This document shows positions 36,685 through 46,574 of a DNA stretch of 64,000 bases, one piece after another. The stretch's first letter is position 1; every line of letters starts with the position of its first letter. Location: the NCBI RefSeq assembly GCF_001519055.1, contig NZ_KQ954285.1, positions 372,001 through 436,000 of the forward strand. Reading direction: 5' to 3'. This stretch comes from Novosphingobium sp. Fuku2-ISO-50. GTDB taxonomy: Bacteria; Pseudomonadota; Alphaproteobacteria; Sphingomonadales; Sphingomonadaceae. The translations under genes and the position numbers were made by a program. The notes under the pieces are model-generated. The model did no database searches. It saw only the letters and a list, made by a program, of their open reading frames with translations, and was not told the DNA's origin.

Positions 36685-37713
36685 TCAGCCCTTGGGCGCG
36701 ACCACCAGCACGACGAACGTGCCCGGCTTGGCCTGACCATGGTGCGAGGCGCCCTCGGCGGGGGTCATCGTCGCGGTGGGCAGATAGATCCGGCCGGTGC
36801 GCGGATCGAGCGCGCCGGTGCGTGCGCCGACCTGGGTCGGGATCGTGCCCACGACGGCAAACTTTGCAGGGTCGTCGATCGCGATCGCGGTCAGCGTGCC
36901 GTCATGCCCGCTCGGCACAAAGGCAAGGCCGCGCGCCGGATCGGCGATCACCGCATCGGGATCTTCGCCGACCTTGAGCGTTTGCAGCAATTTCCCGCTG
37001 GCCGCATCGACCACGGTGGCGACGCCATTGGCACAGGCCGACAGGACGCGCGTGCCGCCTGCCAGCACGGCCAGCCCGGTCGGACCGTCACACCCGGCCA
37101 GCGGGATCCTGCGCACCAGTTTGCCCGCCGCCAGATCGACTTCGGCCAGCGCATTGGCTTCTTCGAGATTGATGAAGGCATGGCCCTTGCCATCGCCTTC
37201 GCCCGCTTCGAGCCCACCCGGAACACTGATCATGCGGACCAGCGCATGCGTTTTCGGATCGAGCAGCGTCACCGCGCTGCTGCCGGGATTCATCACCACG
37301 ATCAGCCCGGTGGCGCTGTCGAAATAGGCGGCGTCGGGCTTTTTTCCGGTCACGACTTTGGCGATGTCGGCGCCGGTATCGGCGTTGATAAAGCGGGTCA
37401 GCCCGGTCGTCCCGTCGGTTTCGACCAGCGTCGCGCCGTTGTCGATCGGCAGCACGGCATGCGCGCGCTGCGCCGGGGCGAACGTATCGATCACTTTGCC
37501 GGTGGCGAGATCGACCGCCATGACAGCGGCGGCACGCGCGACATAGAGCCGCCCGCGCACCGGATCGACCGAGGCGTAGTCCCAGCCACCATCCGCGCCC
37601 GGAATGGTTGCGACGACCGCATAATCGGGCGCGGGGGCGGCATGGCCCATAGCCGGCAACACCGCGGCGGCGACCATAAGGCAGGCGGGCAGAAAGGGGG
37701 CAATGCGGCGCAT
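36685..37713 (-). CDS. exported YncE-like beta-propeller protein
   Basis: A 342-residue periplasmic protein. The signal peptide ends near GHA/APAP. Repeated blades of the form VDLATGKVIDTF, LDPKTHALVRMIS, VDLAAGKLVRRIP, VDAASGKLLQTLKVG and DPRTGRIYLPTAT indicate a seven-bladed YVTN/YncE propeller. Such proteins act in binding or as structural scaffolds and no catalytic residues can be assigned. It stands 84 nt upstream of the alpha/beta hydrolase gene on the same strand. Confidence 0.8.
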   Translation of the reverse strand: MRRIAPFLPACLMVAAAVLPAMGHAAPAPDYAVVATIPGADGGWDYASVDPVRGRLYVARAAAVMAVDLATGKVIDTFAPAQRAHAVLPIDNGATLVETDGTTGLTRFINADTGADIAKVVTGKKPDAAYFDSATGLIVVMNPGSSAVTLLDPKTHALVRMISVPGGLEAGEGDGKGHAFINLEEANALAEVDLAAGKLVRRIPLAGCDGPTGLAVLAGGTRVLSACANGVATVVDAASGKLLQTLKVGEDPDAVIADPARGLAFVPSGHDGTLTAIAIDDPAKFAVVGTIPTQVGARTGALDPRTGRIYLPTATMTPAEGASHHGQAKPGTFVVLVVAPKG

Positions 37714-37875
37714 GTCTGTCCTCGGATAGCAAACGGATAATTCTGCCCTTGGCTACTGCGCTGTGCGCGAGCCGTCAAAGCGTCTGACGGCAATGTCACA
37801 ATCGGCAGGCACGCTCGCGCCCGGGGCGCAGGCGCGCTATGCCGCCCCTTTCGACACACCAACACAGGAATTGCG

Positions 37876-38433
37876 ATGACCGACCCCCGCTTTGCCGAAA
37901 TCGGCGCGCTTATCACTCGCTTTGGCGACCAGAATTACGGCGAGGCGATCACGCAGATGGGCCATGTCGTGCAATGCGGGCAATTGGCAGTCGAAGCGGG
38001 CGAGGATGACGCCATGATCGTCGCGGCCTTGCTTCACGACGTCGGCCAATTCATCGACGATGCCGGCAATGCCGCCGAAACACTGGGAGTCGACGCGCGG
38101 CACGAAGAGCATGGCGCGGATTACCTGGCGCGCTGGTTCGGCCCCGAAGTGACCGAGCCGGTGCGGCTGCATGTCGCGGCCAAGCGCTATCTCTGCGCGA
38201 CACAGCCGGGCTATGCCGAAACGCTGTCCGGCGCATCGAAGCTGAGCCTGGCCTTGCAGGGCGGGGCGATGAATCCCGCCGAAATCGCCGCCTTCGCGGC
38301 GCATCCGTGGTTTGCGGCGGCCGTGCGGCTGCGCCATTACGACGATGGCGGCAAGCGGATCGGCTGGATCGTACCCGACCTCGCCAGCCACGAGCCGCGC
38401 ATCGTCGGCGCGATGCGTCAGACCGAAAGCTGA
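37876..38433 (+). CDS. HD-domain protein of the PhnZ-like oxygenase group
   Basis: A 185-residue HD-domain protein. YGEAITQMGHVVQCGQLA followed by IVAALLHDVGQFIDD matches the ligand pattern (Y/E/Q-H...HD) of the PhnZ/phosphonate-degradation HD group, which are mixed-valent di-iron oxygenases cleaving organophosphonates, not ordinary phosphohydrolases. A later HEEHGADYL supplies further metal-ligand histidines. AGGA lies 7 nt before the ATG. No phosphonate transport or aminotransferase gene adjoins it, so an oxygenase role on another substrate is possible. It overlaps the convergent MFS gene by 16 nt. Confidence 0.75.
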   Translation: MTDPRFAEIGALITRFGDQNYGEAITQMGHVVQCGQLAVEAGEDDAMIVAALLHDVGQFIDDAGNAAETLGVDARHEEHGADYLARWFGPEVTEPVRLHVAAKRYLCATQPGYAETLSGASKLSLALQGGAMNPAEIAAFAAHPWFAAAVRLRHYDDGGKRIGWIVPDLASHEPRIVGAMRQTES

Positions 38434-39704
38434 GCCACCGTGCTGCGACCGTTCGCGATCGCCAGCATCAGGATCGCCGCCGCGATGACGCCGAACAGTC
38501 CGGCAATCATGAAGGCCGGATCGTAACGCCCGAATTCCTGCCGCACCAGCCCCGCGCCAAACGCCGCCGCCCCCGCGCCAAGCTGATGCCCGACATTGAC
38601 CCAGCCGAACACCACCGGCGCCTCGCGCGCGCCGAAGGCGCGCGTCGCCAGCGCCACGGTCGGCGGCACCGTGGCCACCCAGTCGAGCCCATAGAACACG
38701 GCAAAGACGCCAAGGCTCGCCGGGCCGAAATTGCAGAACGGCAACACGATCAGCGACACGCCGCGCAGACCGTAATAGGCCACCAGCAAGCGGCGCGGAT
38801 CAAACCGGTCGGTCAGCCAGCCCGAAGCGGTCGTGCCGACCAGATCGAACAGCCCCATCGTCGACAACAGCCCCGCCGCCGCGACCGGGGCAATGCCATG
38901 ATCGCCGCAATAGGCGATGAGATGCGTGCCGACGAGCCCGTTGGTAGTCAGCCCGCAGACGAAAAACGTGCCGAACAGCAGCCAGAACATCGGCACCCGC
39001 GCCGCCCGGCCCAGCGCACCGAATGCCAGCGACAGCGCCGCCCCCGCCGCCACGCGGGGCGCGGGCGGCACATCGTGATCCTCGCCAAAACGCCGGGCGC
39101 CGACATCGCGCGGATGTTCGGGGATCAGCCACAGCACCAGCGGCACCAGCACGAGACAAGCCGTGCCGACCACGCGCACCACCGGCAACCACGCCCCCGC
39201 GCTGGTCAGCCAGGCCAGCACCGGCAGAAACACCAGCGACCCGGTCGCCGTGCTCGCCGACAGCACACCCATCGCCAGCCCCTGCCGCGTGGCGAACCAG
39301 CGGGCCACGACCGCCGCGCCCAGGACACTGGCCACCGCGCCGCTGCCCAGCCCGGACAATACGCCCCAGGTCAGCAGATAGTGCCAGCTTGCGCTCATCC
39401 ACTGGCTGGCAAATGTCGCAAGGCCCATCAGCAGAAGCCCGCCGGCCATCGTCCGGCGAATGCCGACCGACATCATCAGCGCCGCGGCAAACGGCCCGAC
39501 CAGCCCATAAAGCACGATCCCCACCGCCGACGTCGACGAGATCGTCGCGCGGTCCCAGCCGAAATGCAGCTGCAACGGCAGCATCAGCACGCCGGGCGCC
39601 GAACGCACCCCGGCCGAAACCAGCAGCGCGACAAACGTCACGCCAAGCACCAGCATCGCGGGCTGGCGCAGCCATGGCCTGTGCCCCGTCGCCAGGCCGA
39701 TCAT
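38418..39704 (-). CDS. MFS transporter (OFA/monocarboxylate-like)
   Basis: A 428-residue inner-membrane carrier with 12 predicted helices, in the OFA/MCT-like branch by its helix-1 to helix-2 organisation (FGWDRATISSTSAVGIVLYG, GPFAAALMMSVGIRRTM). The ATG at 39704 is preferred to a GTG at 39722. Substrates of this branch are usually small carboxylates. It is transcribed alone; the nearest other genes are the PhnZ-like HD gene (convergent) and an outer-membrane barrel gene (divergent). Confidence 0.82.
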   Translation of the reverse strand: MIGLATGHRPWLRQPAMLVLGVTFVALLVSAGVRSAPGVLMLPLQLHFGWDRATISSTSAVGIVLYGLVGPFAAALMMSVGIRRTMAGGLLLMGLATFASQWMSASWHYLLTWGVLSGLGSGAVASVLGAAVVARWFATRQGLAMGVLSASTATGSLVFLPVLAWLTSAGAWLPVVRVVGTACLVLVPLVLWLIPEHPRDVGARRFGEDHDVPPAPRVAAGAALSLAFGALGRAARVPMFWLLFGTFFVCGLTTNGLVGTHLIAYCGDHGIAPVAAAGLLSTMGLFDLVGTTASGWLTDRFDPRRLLVAYYGLRGVSLIVLPFCNFGPASLGVFAVFYGLDWVATVPPTVALATRAFGAREAPVVFGWVNVGHQLGAGAAAFGAGLVRQEFGRYDPAFMIAGLFGVIAAAILMLAIANGRSTVAQLSV

Positions 39705-39983
39705 GATCGCTCGCCCGCGCACGGCGCAAGCAGGACTGCGGCAGGAATCCTTGAAACACCCATGCCCGCTTCATCCCCGATTGCCGCGATCACTTCAACC
39801 CTGCCGCTCGGCCATTCCGGCAAACGCTTGTCAATGCGTGATTTTATGGAACCTTTACGCGCACATGGCGCATTCGCCTTTGCACCTTAATCGCCCCCGG
39901 ACCTAGATGCCGTGCCCGCCGGACCGGAAACACCAAGGCGCATCACAGGGCGCGCCGCCGATCACACGGCATGAGGGCATTTC

Positions 39984-41735
39984 ATGAGCATTTCTTCCGT
40001 GGGCCTTTTCGCAGGGCTTTTGCTGGGCACCGCGCTTGGCGCGACCAGTGCCGCCGCCGCGACCGATGCCGCCGACACCACGCCTGCCGTACCCGCCACG
40101 CCTGCCGCCGCCGCCACGGCAAACCCCGGCACGATAAACGATGCCGACCTTGGCACGAGCGTGATCGGGCGGTTCTTCGCCTATCAGGCGGCGGAATGGG
40201 GCAAGGCGGCCTCACCGCTGGCAACCGATCCCAATGCGCCGCCTTCGCGGCGGGCGGACTGGGCCCCGGCGCCGGAAACTTCGCCGCCTTATCCTTTCAC
40301 CGAATATTCCTATGGCGGCACCACCCTGCTCGGCGTCAACCGTCCGGCTTCGGTCGACAGCCCGCTGATGGTCGCGATCGCCGATACGGGCCTCGGCAAG
40401 GCGATGTCCCGCGCGCATATCCAGGCTTATGGCTGGGTTGATGTCGGCGGAAATCTGTCGACCAGCAGCGTGCGCCAGGGCAACCAGCCGGCTGCGTATG
40501 CCTTTGCGCCCAACACCGTCACACTCGATCAGGCCGTGCTCTATGTCGAACGCACGCCCGACACCGTGCAGAGCGATCATGTCGACTGGGGCTTTCGCGT
40601 TGCGGGCATGTATGGCACCAATTATCGCTACACCGCCTCGCGCGGGTTCCTTGTCGATCAGGGGCTCTATCAGCGCAACAAGGCCATGGGCTTCGACATG
40701 CCGATGATCTATGGCGAAGTGTTCGTGCCGCAAGTGGCGCAAGGGCTGCTGATCCGCTTCGGGCGGTTCATTTCATTGCCCGACATCGAGGCGCAGCTCG
40801 CGCCAAACAACTATATGTATACCCATTCTCTGGCCTATACTTTCGACAACTATACCAACCAGGGTATCCAGCTCACGCTCGCGGCGACGAAGAACCTGTT
40901 TCTTCAACTGGGCCTTACCTATGGCTCGGACACCGCACCATGGAACGCGGGGCAAAAGATCCCCAATCTCGCGCAAATGATCACGCCCGCGCTCTGGGCG
41001 CAAAACGGCAATGGCGCCGCCTTTGCCGATGCCAACGGCCATCCTTATGGCGCGATCAGCAACACGCTGTTTCCGGGCGCAACGTTCAAGCGCGATCCCG
41101 GGGCGGTGCCGTCGATTACTGCCTGCGTGCGCTATCAGACCAGTTCTGCGCGCGACAATATCTACCTCTGCGCCGATGCGATCAATTCGGGGACATGGGG
41201 CTATAACAATCTGCAATGGTTTGGCGGGACGTACTATCACAAGTTTTCCGACACGATGCATGTCGCGCTGGAAAGCTATACGCTTTACCAGAAACACGTC
41301 GTCAACGTTGATGCAGGATCGCCCGGATATTTCCTGTATTATGCCGGTGGCACGCCGTTCAGCCCGCAATATTATCCCTACAACGGCCCCAGCGGAGCCC
41401 AGTGCGCCGACCCCACCGCAACATCATGCACCGCGCACGTCTTTACCGCGCTGGCCTATTGGAACTGGCAGTTTTCGCCGATGAACAACCTGTCGCTGCG
41501 CACCGAATACTACAATGACGAACAGGGCCAGCGCACCGGCACCAAGTCGCGGTACTGGGAAATGGGCCTCGGCTGGCAGCACTGGTTCTCGGCGCAGATC
41601 GAGGTCCGCCCCGAAGTGACCTATTACCGCTCGATCGACGCCAATGCGTTCAATATCAACGTGGCTACCGGCGATGCGAGCCAGGCCAAGAACCATCAGT
41701 TGCTCGTTGCGGGCGACCTGATCGTTCACTTCTGA
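39984..41735 (+). CDS. outer-membrane beta-barrel protein (porin-2 like)
   Basis: A 583-residue outer-membrane protein. The signal peptide (residues 1-26, ending AAA) is followed by a Pro/Ala-rich linker, then alternating aromatic/hydrophobic strands (LDQAVLYVERTPD, HVDWGFRVAGMYGTNYRY, LLIRFGRFISLPDIEAQLAP) and a terminal strand ending LIVHF, with C-terminal phenylalanine. The pattern resembles the OmpL/BBP2 family of porin-like proteins. GAGGG lies 6 nt upstream of the ATG. The N-terminal linker is antisense to several shadow frames. Transport substrate is unknown. Confidence 0.78.
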   Translation: MSISSVGLFAGLLLGTALGATSAAAATDAADTTPAVPATPAAAATANPGTINDADLGTSVIGRFFAYQAAEWGKAASPLATDPNAPPSRRADWAPAPETSPPYPFTEYSYGGTTLLGVNRPASVDSPLMVAIADTGLGKAMSRAHIQAYGWVDVGGNLSTSSVRQGNQPAAYAFAPNTVTLDQAVLYVERTPDTVQSDHVDWGFRVAGMYGTNYRYTASRGFLVDQGLYQRNKAMGFDMPMIYGEVFVPQVAQGLLIRFGRFISLPDIEAQLAPNNYMYTHSLAYTFDNYTNQGIQLTLAATKNLFLQLGLTYGSDTAPWNAGQKIPNLAQMITPALWAQNGNGAAFADANGHPYGAISNTLFPGATFKRDPGAVPSITACVRYQTSSARDNIYLCADAINSGTWGYNNLQWFGGTYYHKFSDTMHVALESYTLYQKHVVNVDAGSPGYFLYYAGGTPFSPQYYPYNGPSGAQCADPTATSCTAHVFTALAYWNWQFSPMNNLSLRTEYYNDEQGQRTGTKSRYWEMGLGWQHWFSAQIEVRPEVTYYRSIDANAFNINVATGDASQAKNHQLLVAGDLIVHF

Positions 41736-41743
41736 GGCCGACC

Positions 41744-41775
41744 ATGCCGGGGCCCTGCCCGACGCGCCCCGGCAT
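41744..41775. terminator. bidirectional terminator between barrel and amidase genes
   Basis: ATGCCGGGGC and GCCCCGGCAT flank a short loop between the convergent ends of the two genes. The stem overlaps the last amidase codon by one base. No long U-tract is seen on either side, so efficiency is uncertain. Confidence 0.55.
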
Positions 41776-43496
41776 CACGGCGCGTCGGGCAGCAAGCCCT
41801 GTTCGACCAGAACCGGCGGATGGCGATGGCGCGTGCCCTGTTCATAGGCATAGGCAAACCCGAGCAGATCGCCATCGTGCCAGGGACGCCCGGCGATTTC
41901 GAGCCCGAACGGCAATCCGCCCGGATAAAACCCGCCCGGCACGACCACGGCAGGCACGCCGAGCATATTGACCCAGCTTGTCGCCGAATGCGGCCCATCG
42001 CTCAGCCCGCCGTTTTGCGGCATGGTCTCGTCGACCGGGGGCATCTGGATCGCCGGATAGACATAACCGTCGAGATGGAGCCGATCCATCGTCTCGAGAT
42101 AGGCCTGCAAGACGCGCCGCCGCGGGCCGAACAGGTTCTTTTCCGCATCGGGGTCGGTTTCGAGGATTGCCTGCCGGATCTTGATGTCGCCCGACAGGAA
42201 TTCGGCATTGTTCGGCTCGGTGCCGATGACCGCCGCCCCGATCGGTGCGCCGATCACGCGTTCGTAATCGGCGCTCGAATGATAGTGTGCCGGGCCGAAT
42301 GCGGCGAGAAAGCGATCGGTCCCTTCGCGCACATAAGGATATGTCGCGATCCGCGCGGCATCATGGGCAAAGCCTGCAGGCAGCACGCCGTCATCGATCA
42401 CCACCGTCGCGCCGAGCGCGCGCAATTCGTCGATCGCTTTCATGAAGGCGGCGCGGGTGCGCGGGTCGAGCGCCACTGCCGCATTGGCCGCCTGCTTTGC
42501 CGCCGCGCCTTCGGGCACGATCGCGGGGGTGCCGTGAAACGGAATGCCGATCCCCTGCATGATGAAAGCCGGAACGCCAAAGCGTTTGCCCTTCAAGGCA
42601 TCGGCCCTCAGATAGCGGGTATAAGGCCCGGTTTGCGCCTTTTGCGCAGAGCCCAGCGTGGCCGGATCGAGCGGATCTTCGCCCGCCATCACGCCGAGCG
42701 CGATCGCCGCGTCGGTGACATTGCGCGCAATCGGCCCGGTGTTGTCGAGCAGCCAGTCGAGCGGCGCGATCCCCGCGATGCTGACCAGCCCCCGCGTCGG
42801 AAACACGCCGACCAGCGCGCTCGTCGCGGCGGGCATGCGGATCGAATTGCCGGTATCGGTGCCATTGCCGAGCAGCGCCAGATTCGCCGTCACCGCCGTC
42901 ACTGTCCCGCCCGACGATCCACCCGGCGAAAAGCGCACGTCATAGGCATTGCCCGTGCGCCCGAACGAACTCGACCGATTGGTATCGGCATTGGCGAAAT
43001 CGGGCATGTTGGTATGCCCGATGATGATCGCGCCAGCCGCGCGCAACCGCGCCACCACGGTCGCATCGTGCGGCGCAACCAGTTCGTGCCCGGCAATGAC
43101 ATAGCCGTCCCAGCCGTCGGTCGTCACTTTGCCGGCGATGCTGGTATTGGCCTTGATGACGATCGGCACACCCCACAAGGGCCCGTGCGCAGCGCTCGGC
43201 CCGCCCGCTGCATCTTCCCCGCCCGCTGCATCCTCCTTGTCGGCGAGCGCCCGCGCCTCGTCGGCAAAGACCTGTTCGACCGGGCGATAGACCGGATTGT
43301 ATCGGGCAATCCGCGCGAGATACCAGTCCACCACTTGCCGGATGGTATAGGCATGGCTGTCATAAAGCCCGTGCAGCCGGGGAATCGAAACCTCGATCAG
43401 ATCGCGGTCGATAGCTGCAGGCGTTTGCGCCCAGATGCCGGAAGAGCAGACCATCAGCCCCGCCGCCAGCGCGCCCCTGCCAATCCGAAACGCCAT
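41775..43496 (-). CDS. exported amidase (amidase signature family)
   Basis: A 573-residue amidase with a signal peptide ending SGIWAQ, hence periplasmic. The Ser-cisSer-Lys triad is visible: lysine in VPIVIKANTSIAG, cis-serine and neighbours in FSPGGSSGGT, and the nucleophile in GNGTDTGNSIRMPA. The usual GTDTGGSIR has asparagine in place of one glycine here, which may matter for activity but leaves the serine intact. A short insert with two AAGG/EDAAGG repeats follows the first helix. Substrates are acyl amides or peptides; no more can be said from sequence. Confidence 0.87.
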   Translation of the reverse strand: MAFRIGRGALAAGLMVCSSGIWAQTPAAIDRDLIEVSIPRLHGLYDSHAYTIRQVVDWYLARIARYNPVYRPVEQVFADEARALADKEDAAGGEDAAGGPSAAHGPLWGVPIVIKANTSIAGKVTTDGWDGYVIAGHELVAPHDATVVARLRAAGAIIIGHTNMPDFANADTNRSSSFGRTGNAYDVRFSPGGSSGGTVTAVTANLALLGNGTDTGNSIRMPAATSALVGVFPTRGLVSIAGIAPLDWLLDNTGPIARNVTDAAIALGVMAGEDPLDPATLGSAQKAQTGPYTRYLRADALKGKRFGVPAFIMQGIGIPFHGTPAIVPEGAAAKQAANAAVALDPRTRAAFMKAIDELRALGATVVIDDGVLPAGFAHDAARIATYPYVREGTDRFLAAFGPAHYHSSADYERVIGAPIGAAVIGTEPNNAEFLSGDIKIRQAILETDPDAEKNLFGPRRRVLQAYLETMDRLHLDGYVYPAIQMPPVDETMPQNGGLSDGPHSATSWVNMLGVPAVVVPGGFYPGGLPFGLEIAGRPWHDGDLLGFAYAYEQGTRHRHPPVLVEQGLLPDAP

Positions 43497-43578
43497 GCCC
43501 CATGCTCCCCCCGGCCCCCAGCGCCACGCTGCGGTCCTGCATCACATAAGGCGTTCGGGGCCGCTTGCCAAAACCCGA

Positions 43579-45030
43579 TCAAGCCGAAAAGGCGCAGCGC
43601 AATCCGCCCCAATGCTGCCCGCGCACGGCAATGGGGCACGAAACATGCTTCATCAGGACATAGCGCCCGCCGCCCATGTCGCGGCGATAGATCTGCAACA
43701 GAAAGGGTTCGCGGTTGCGCCCCGCGGCCAGCCCGACCCGGTCGGCAAACAGGCGCCGGTTGCGGCTGTTCGCCGCGTTCCACACCGGATCATTGCCTTG
43801 GGCTTGCGAAAAGCGCCGGTTGTGAGTCGGGATATAGCCGTTGCGATCGGTCGCGCAGGCAAAGATGATCCGCGGATCGCTTTCGAGCAGCGGTTCCTGA
43901 AACGCAGGCAAAAGGCGATCGGCAAAGCTCGTGTACCGCGCCAGAAACTGTTGCGGATCGGAATATTCGATCGGGCGCAGACGGTCGTCAAACAGGGCGT
44001 CCATGCTCACTTCGCCGCGATCGATCGCCGCTTCGAACGCCAGCGCGATGGCGTCTGCGGTTTCGCGCACGGCGGCGATGATCGGGCTGTCGTCGGTCGC
44101 GACCCCGGTGCGCGCCAAAGTCCACAGCACCGCTTCGGCGACTTCGCTGGTCGCGCCCAGGCTGTCGGTGGCAGCGCCGATTTCGGTCGCGGTGGAAATC
44201 AGCGCGTTGCTGACATGGTTGATCACGTCGATCAGCCCGGAAAACGCCTCTTCGTGCCGACTGGTCACATCGATCACCTGCCCCGCCTCGTCGCGGATCC
44301 GGGCAAGATCGGCAGCGGCAGTCGCGGTCAGATCGATGATCGCGCCGGTATCGCGCTGCACTTCGTCGGCCACGCGGATATTGTCTTCGCCCCGTGCGAT
44401 CAGGTGACGCGCCGAGGCGATCACACTGTCGAGCGCCTGGTCGATCTGGGCGGTCGCGCTTTGCGTCTTGTTGGCCAGCAGGCGGACCTCGTGCGCCACG
44501 ACGGCAAAGCCCTTGCCCGCATCGCCCGCGCGCGCCGCCTCGATCGCGGCATTGAGCGCGAGCATGTTGGTCTGCATCGCGATCGAGCTGATATCGCCGG
44601 AAATCTTCGACGCCTGCGCCAGCGAAGCCTGCAATTCGCCCAGTGAAGTCGATGCATCGCGCACCGCATCGGTCAGCGCCCCGGTCTTGGCGAGCGCGGC
44701 GCCGATCGTGGCATTGGTCGCATCGATTCCGCGCGCGGCATCGCCGATAGTCCCGGCGATCTGCCGCATCGAAGCGGCCAGTTCGTGGGTTTCGCGCGAA
44801 AACTGCGCGGTCGATCCCTTGAGGCTTTCCGCCGCAGCGCGCCCCTCCTCGCTTTCGCGCGCGATGTGTTCGGCATTGCCGAGCACATCGTTCAGCCGGA
44901 TCGCCAGCGCGCTGATATCCTGGCTCAGCCGACCAATGATCGCCTCAAACCCGCCCTCGCGCTCGCCCGCCCCAGCGCTTTGAGCGCGCGGCATCCGATC
45001 ATCCGTGAACAAAGCTGCAAGCGTGGCCAT
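43579..45030 (-). CDS. cytosolic methyl-accepting chemotaxis protein
   Basis: A 483-residue chemoreceptor with no membrane segment and no signal peptide. The signalling hairpin tip [21 protein letters not shown] (in part) and [15 protein letters not shown] is centrally placed at about residues 155-185, in a long coiled coil from about 30 to 320. Residues about 350-483 form a conserved C-terminal module ([51 protein letters not shown]) that looks like a Cache/PAS-type sensor. Such soluble receptors sense cytosolic redox or metabolic signals. No other che gene is in the window. Confidence 0.88.
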   Translation of the reverse strand: MATLAALFTDDRMPRAQSAGAGEREGGFEAIIGRLSQDISALAIRLNDVLGNAEHIARESEEGRAAAESLKGSTAQFSRETHELAASMRQIAGTIGDAARGIDATNATIGAALAKTGALTDAVRDASTSLGELQASLAQASKISGDISSIAMQTNMLALNAAIEAARAGDAGKGFAVVAHEVRLLANKTQSATAQIDQALDSVIASARHLIARGEDNIRVADEVQRDTGAIIDLTATAAADLARIRDEAGQVIDVTSRHEEAFSGLIDVINHVSNALISTATEIGAATDSLGATSEVAEAVLWTLARTGVATDDSPIIAAVRETADAIALAFEAAIDRGEVSMDALFDDRLRPIEYSDPQQFLARYTSFADRLLPAFQEPLLESDPRIIFACATDRNGYIPTHNRRFSQAQGNDPVWNAANSRNRRLFADRVGLAAGRNREPFLLQIYRRDMGGGRYVLMKHVSCPIAVRGQHWGGLRCAFSA

Positions 45031-45516
45031 CGAAACCTCGTTCCGGCCGGACGCAATACCTTTTCACCGCCCAAGCCAATCGCAACGATAGTCAACGCAG
45101 CTTTAAGGAACCCAAATCCCCCGCGCGGGGAAAAGCGTAGGCGCACGCCCGCCGTGCCGCCTCGCCGCCTCGCATCGAGATCCCATCACCCGCACGCGCC
45201 GCAGCCCACCCTGCCCGCCGCGAAAAGCTCAAAGAGCGCCGGAAAGCGACGAGCAAAGTCGGCGACTATCGGATGTTTAGGGGCTATTGCATGTGTTACC
45301 GCAACACCCCAAAGTGCCTAAAGGATATGGAACGAAAATCCGGATTATCGCGGTTACCTGGTAAGCGAAGGCCAAAGTCACGGTGTAATTAGGGATTACC
45401 GTACCTGTCACCGTAATTCCATTATCAGGGCTTTCGCAAGCTGACTGTGGTCTGTTCATATACGATGGCAGAATTTGCGCGGTTGCGGACAGCGGAGGCT
45501 TTGCTATTCCAAGCGA
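45031..45516. other. gene-poor region at the left edge of the island, with ATTACCGT-type repeats
   Basis: This 486-bp stretch holds no credible gene. From about 45265 its composition becomes less GC-rich. It contains a perfect TTACCTGGTAA palindrome (45354-45364) and several nearby copies of ATTACCGT/ACGGTAAT in both orientations (for example ACGGTGTAATT at 45380 and ATTACCGT at 45394). These could be binding sites for a recombination or replication protein or simply the upstream control region of the mrr gene. Confidence 0.45.
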
Positions 45517-46446
45517 ATGGCTATTCCCGACTATCAATCGTTGATGCTTCCCTTGCTCGGTATCGCCGCTGAGGGCGAAACGCGGGTGCCAGCCGCCGCG
45601 CAGGTCATCGCTGATCGCCTCGGGCTGTCAGAGGACGAACGTGAAGAAATGCTCCCAAGCGGCAAGCAGCGACTCTTGCATAACCGGGTTCACTGGGCCA
45701 AGTTCTACATGACGAAGGCTGGGCTGATTGATAGCCCTAGGCGCGGTGTGTTTGTCGCATCGGCGGCTGGCCGGGATCTGCTTGCCACGAAACCCGCGCG
45801 CATCGATGTTGAAACGCTAAAACGCTATCCGGCCTTTGTTGGTTTCTACAATCAGGCTGGAGATGAGTCGGTTTCGGCGGAGCAAAGTCATGTTGCTTTC
45901 GCTGCCGCTTCGTCTGACGCGACGCCAGAAGAGCAGATCGATGCAGCCTATGCCGTTCTCACCAAAGCGCTGAAGGCGGACTTGCTGGTTCGTGTGCTGG
46001 AGCAGTCACCGGCATTCTTTGAGCGGCTGATTGTCGATTTGCTGGTGGCCATGGGCTATGGTGGCTCCCATGATGATGCTGCCCGCCAGTTGGGCAAGAG
46101 CGGCGACGGCGGCATCGACGGCATTATCGACGAGGATCGTTTGGGCCTTGATCGCATCTATGTGCAGGCCAAGCGTTATGCCGTGGGCTCCTCGGTGGGG
46201 CGGCCTGAAGTGCAAGGCTTTGTCGGCAGTCTCGTTGGCCTCGGTGCGAACAAAGGCGTGTTCGTCACCACCTCCACCTTCAGCAAGCAGGCGCTGGATT
46301 ACGCCAAAGGGCTACAACAGCGGGTGATCCTGATCGATGGGGCGCGGCTCACTGAACTGATGGTGGAATTTGGCGTCGGTGTGCGCGCCAGCCGCGTGAT
46401 TGAAGTTAAGCGACTGGACGAGGATTTCTTCGGCGACGATGGCTGA
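45517..46446 (+). CDS. mrr: Mrr-like type IV restriction endonuclease
   Basis: A 309-residue protein of usual Mrr length. An N-terminal winged-helix-like domain (residues 1-95, with HNRVHWAKFYMTKAGLIDSP) is followed by a PD-(D/E)xK nuclease domain at about 165-290: FFERLIVDLLVAMGYGG, DGGIDGIIDED and IYVQAKRY carry the catalytic acid/QAK residues. It should cut modified (methylated) DNA in the cytosol. The ATG at 45517 is used; the TTG further up gives a non-conserved extension. Lower GC than neighbours suggests recent acquisition. No partner methylase is present, as expected for type IV. Confidence 0.88.
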   Translation: MAIPDYQSLMLPLLGIAAEGETRVPAAAQVIADRLGLSEDEREEMLPSGKQRLLHNRVHWAKFYMTKAGLIDSPRRGVFVASAAGRDLLATKPARIDVETLKRYPAFVGFYNQAGDESVSAEQSHVAFAAASSDATPEEQIDAAYAVLTKALKADLLVRVLEQSPAFFERLIVDLLVAMGYGGSHDDAARQLGKSGDGGIDGIIDEDRLGLDRIYVQAKRYAVGSSVGRPEVQGFVGSLVGLGANKGVFVTTSTFSKQALDYAKGLQQRVILIDGARLTELMVEFGVGVRASRVIEVKRLDEDFFGDDG

Positions 46447-46574
46447 CAGCACGTAGGTGGGAAGCGGTACTTCTCAAGCCGATCTGAGCTGTTGCCGGTA
46501 AGCGAAAGGGAAAAGCCCCCCCCACGCCCGAACCATCTGTCTCGACCGCCCGATGAGAGTCAGACGATGGACAT

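Noticed and set aside
45277..45537. 86-codon minus-strand frame upstream of mrr
   Set aside because: No ribosome site, no recognisable motif, overlaps the start of mrr and the repeat cluster.
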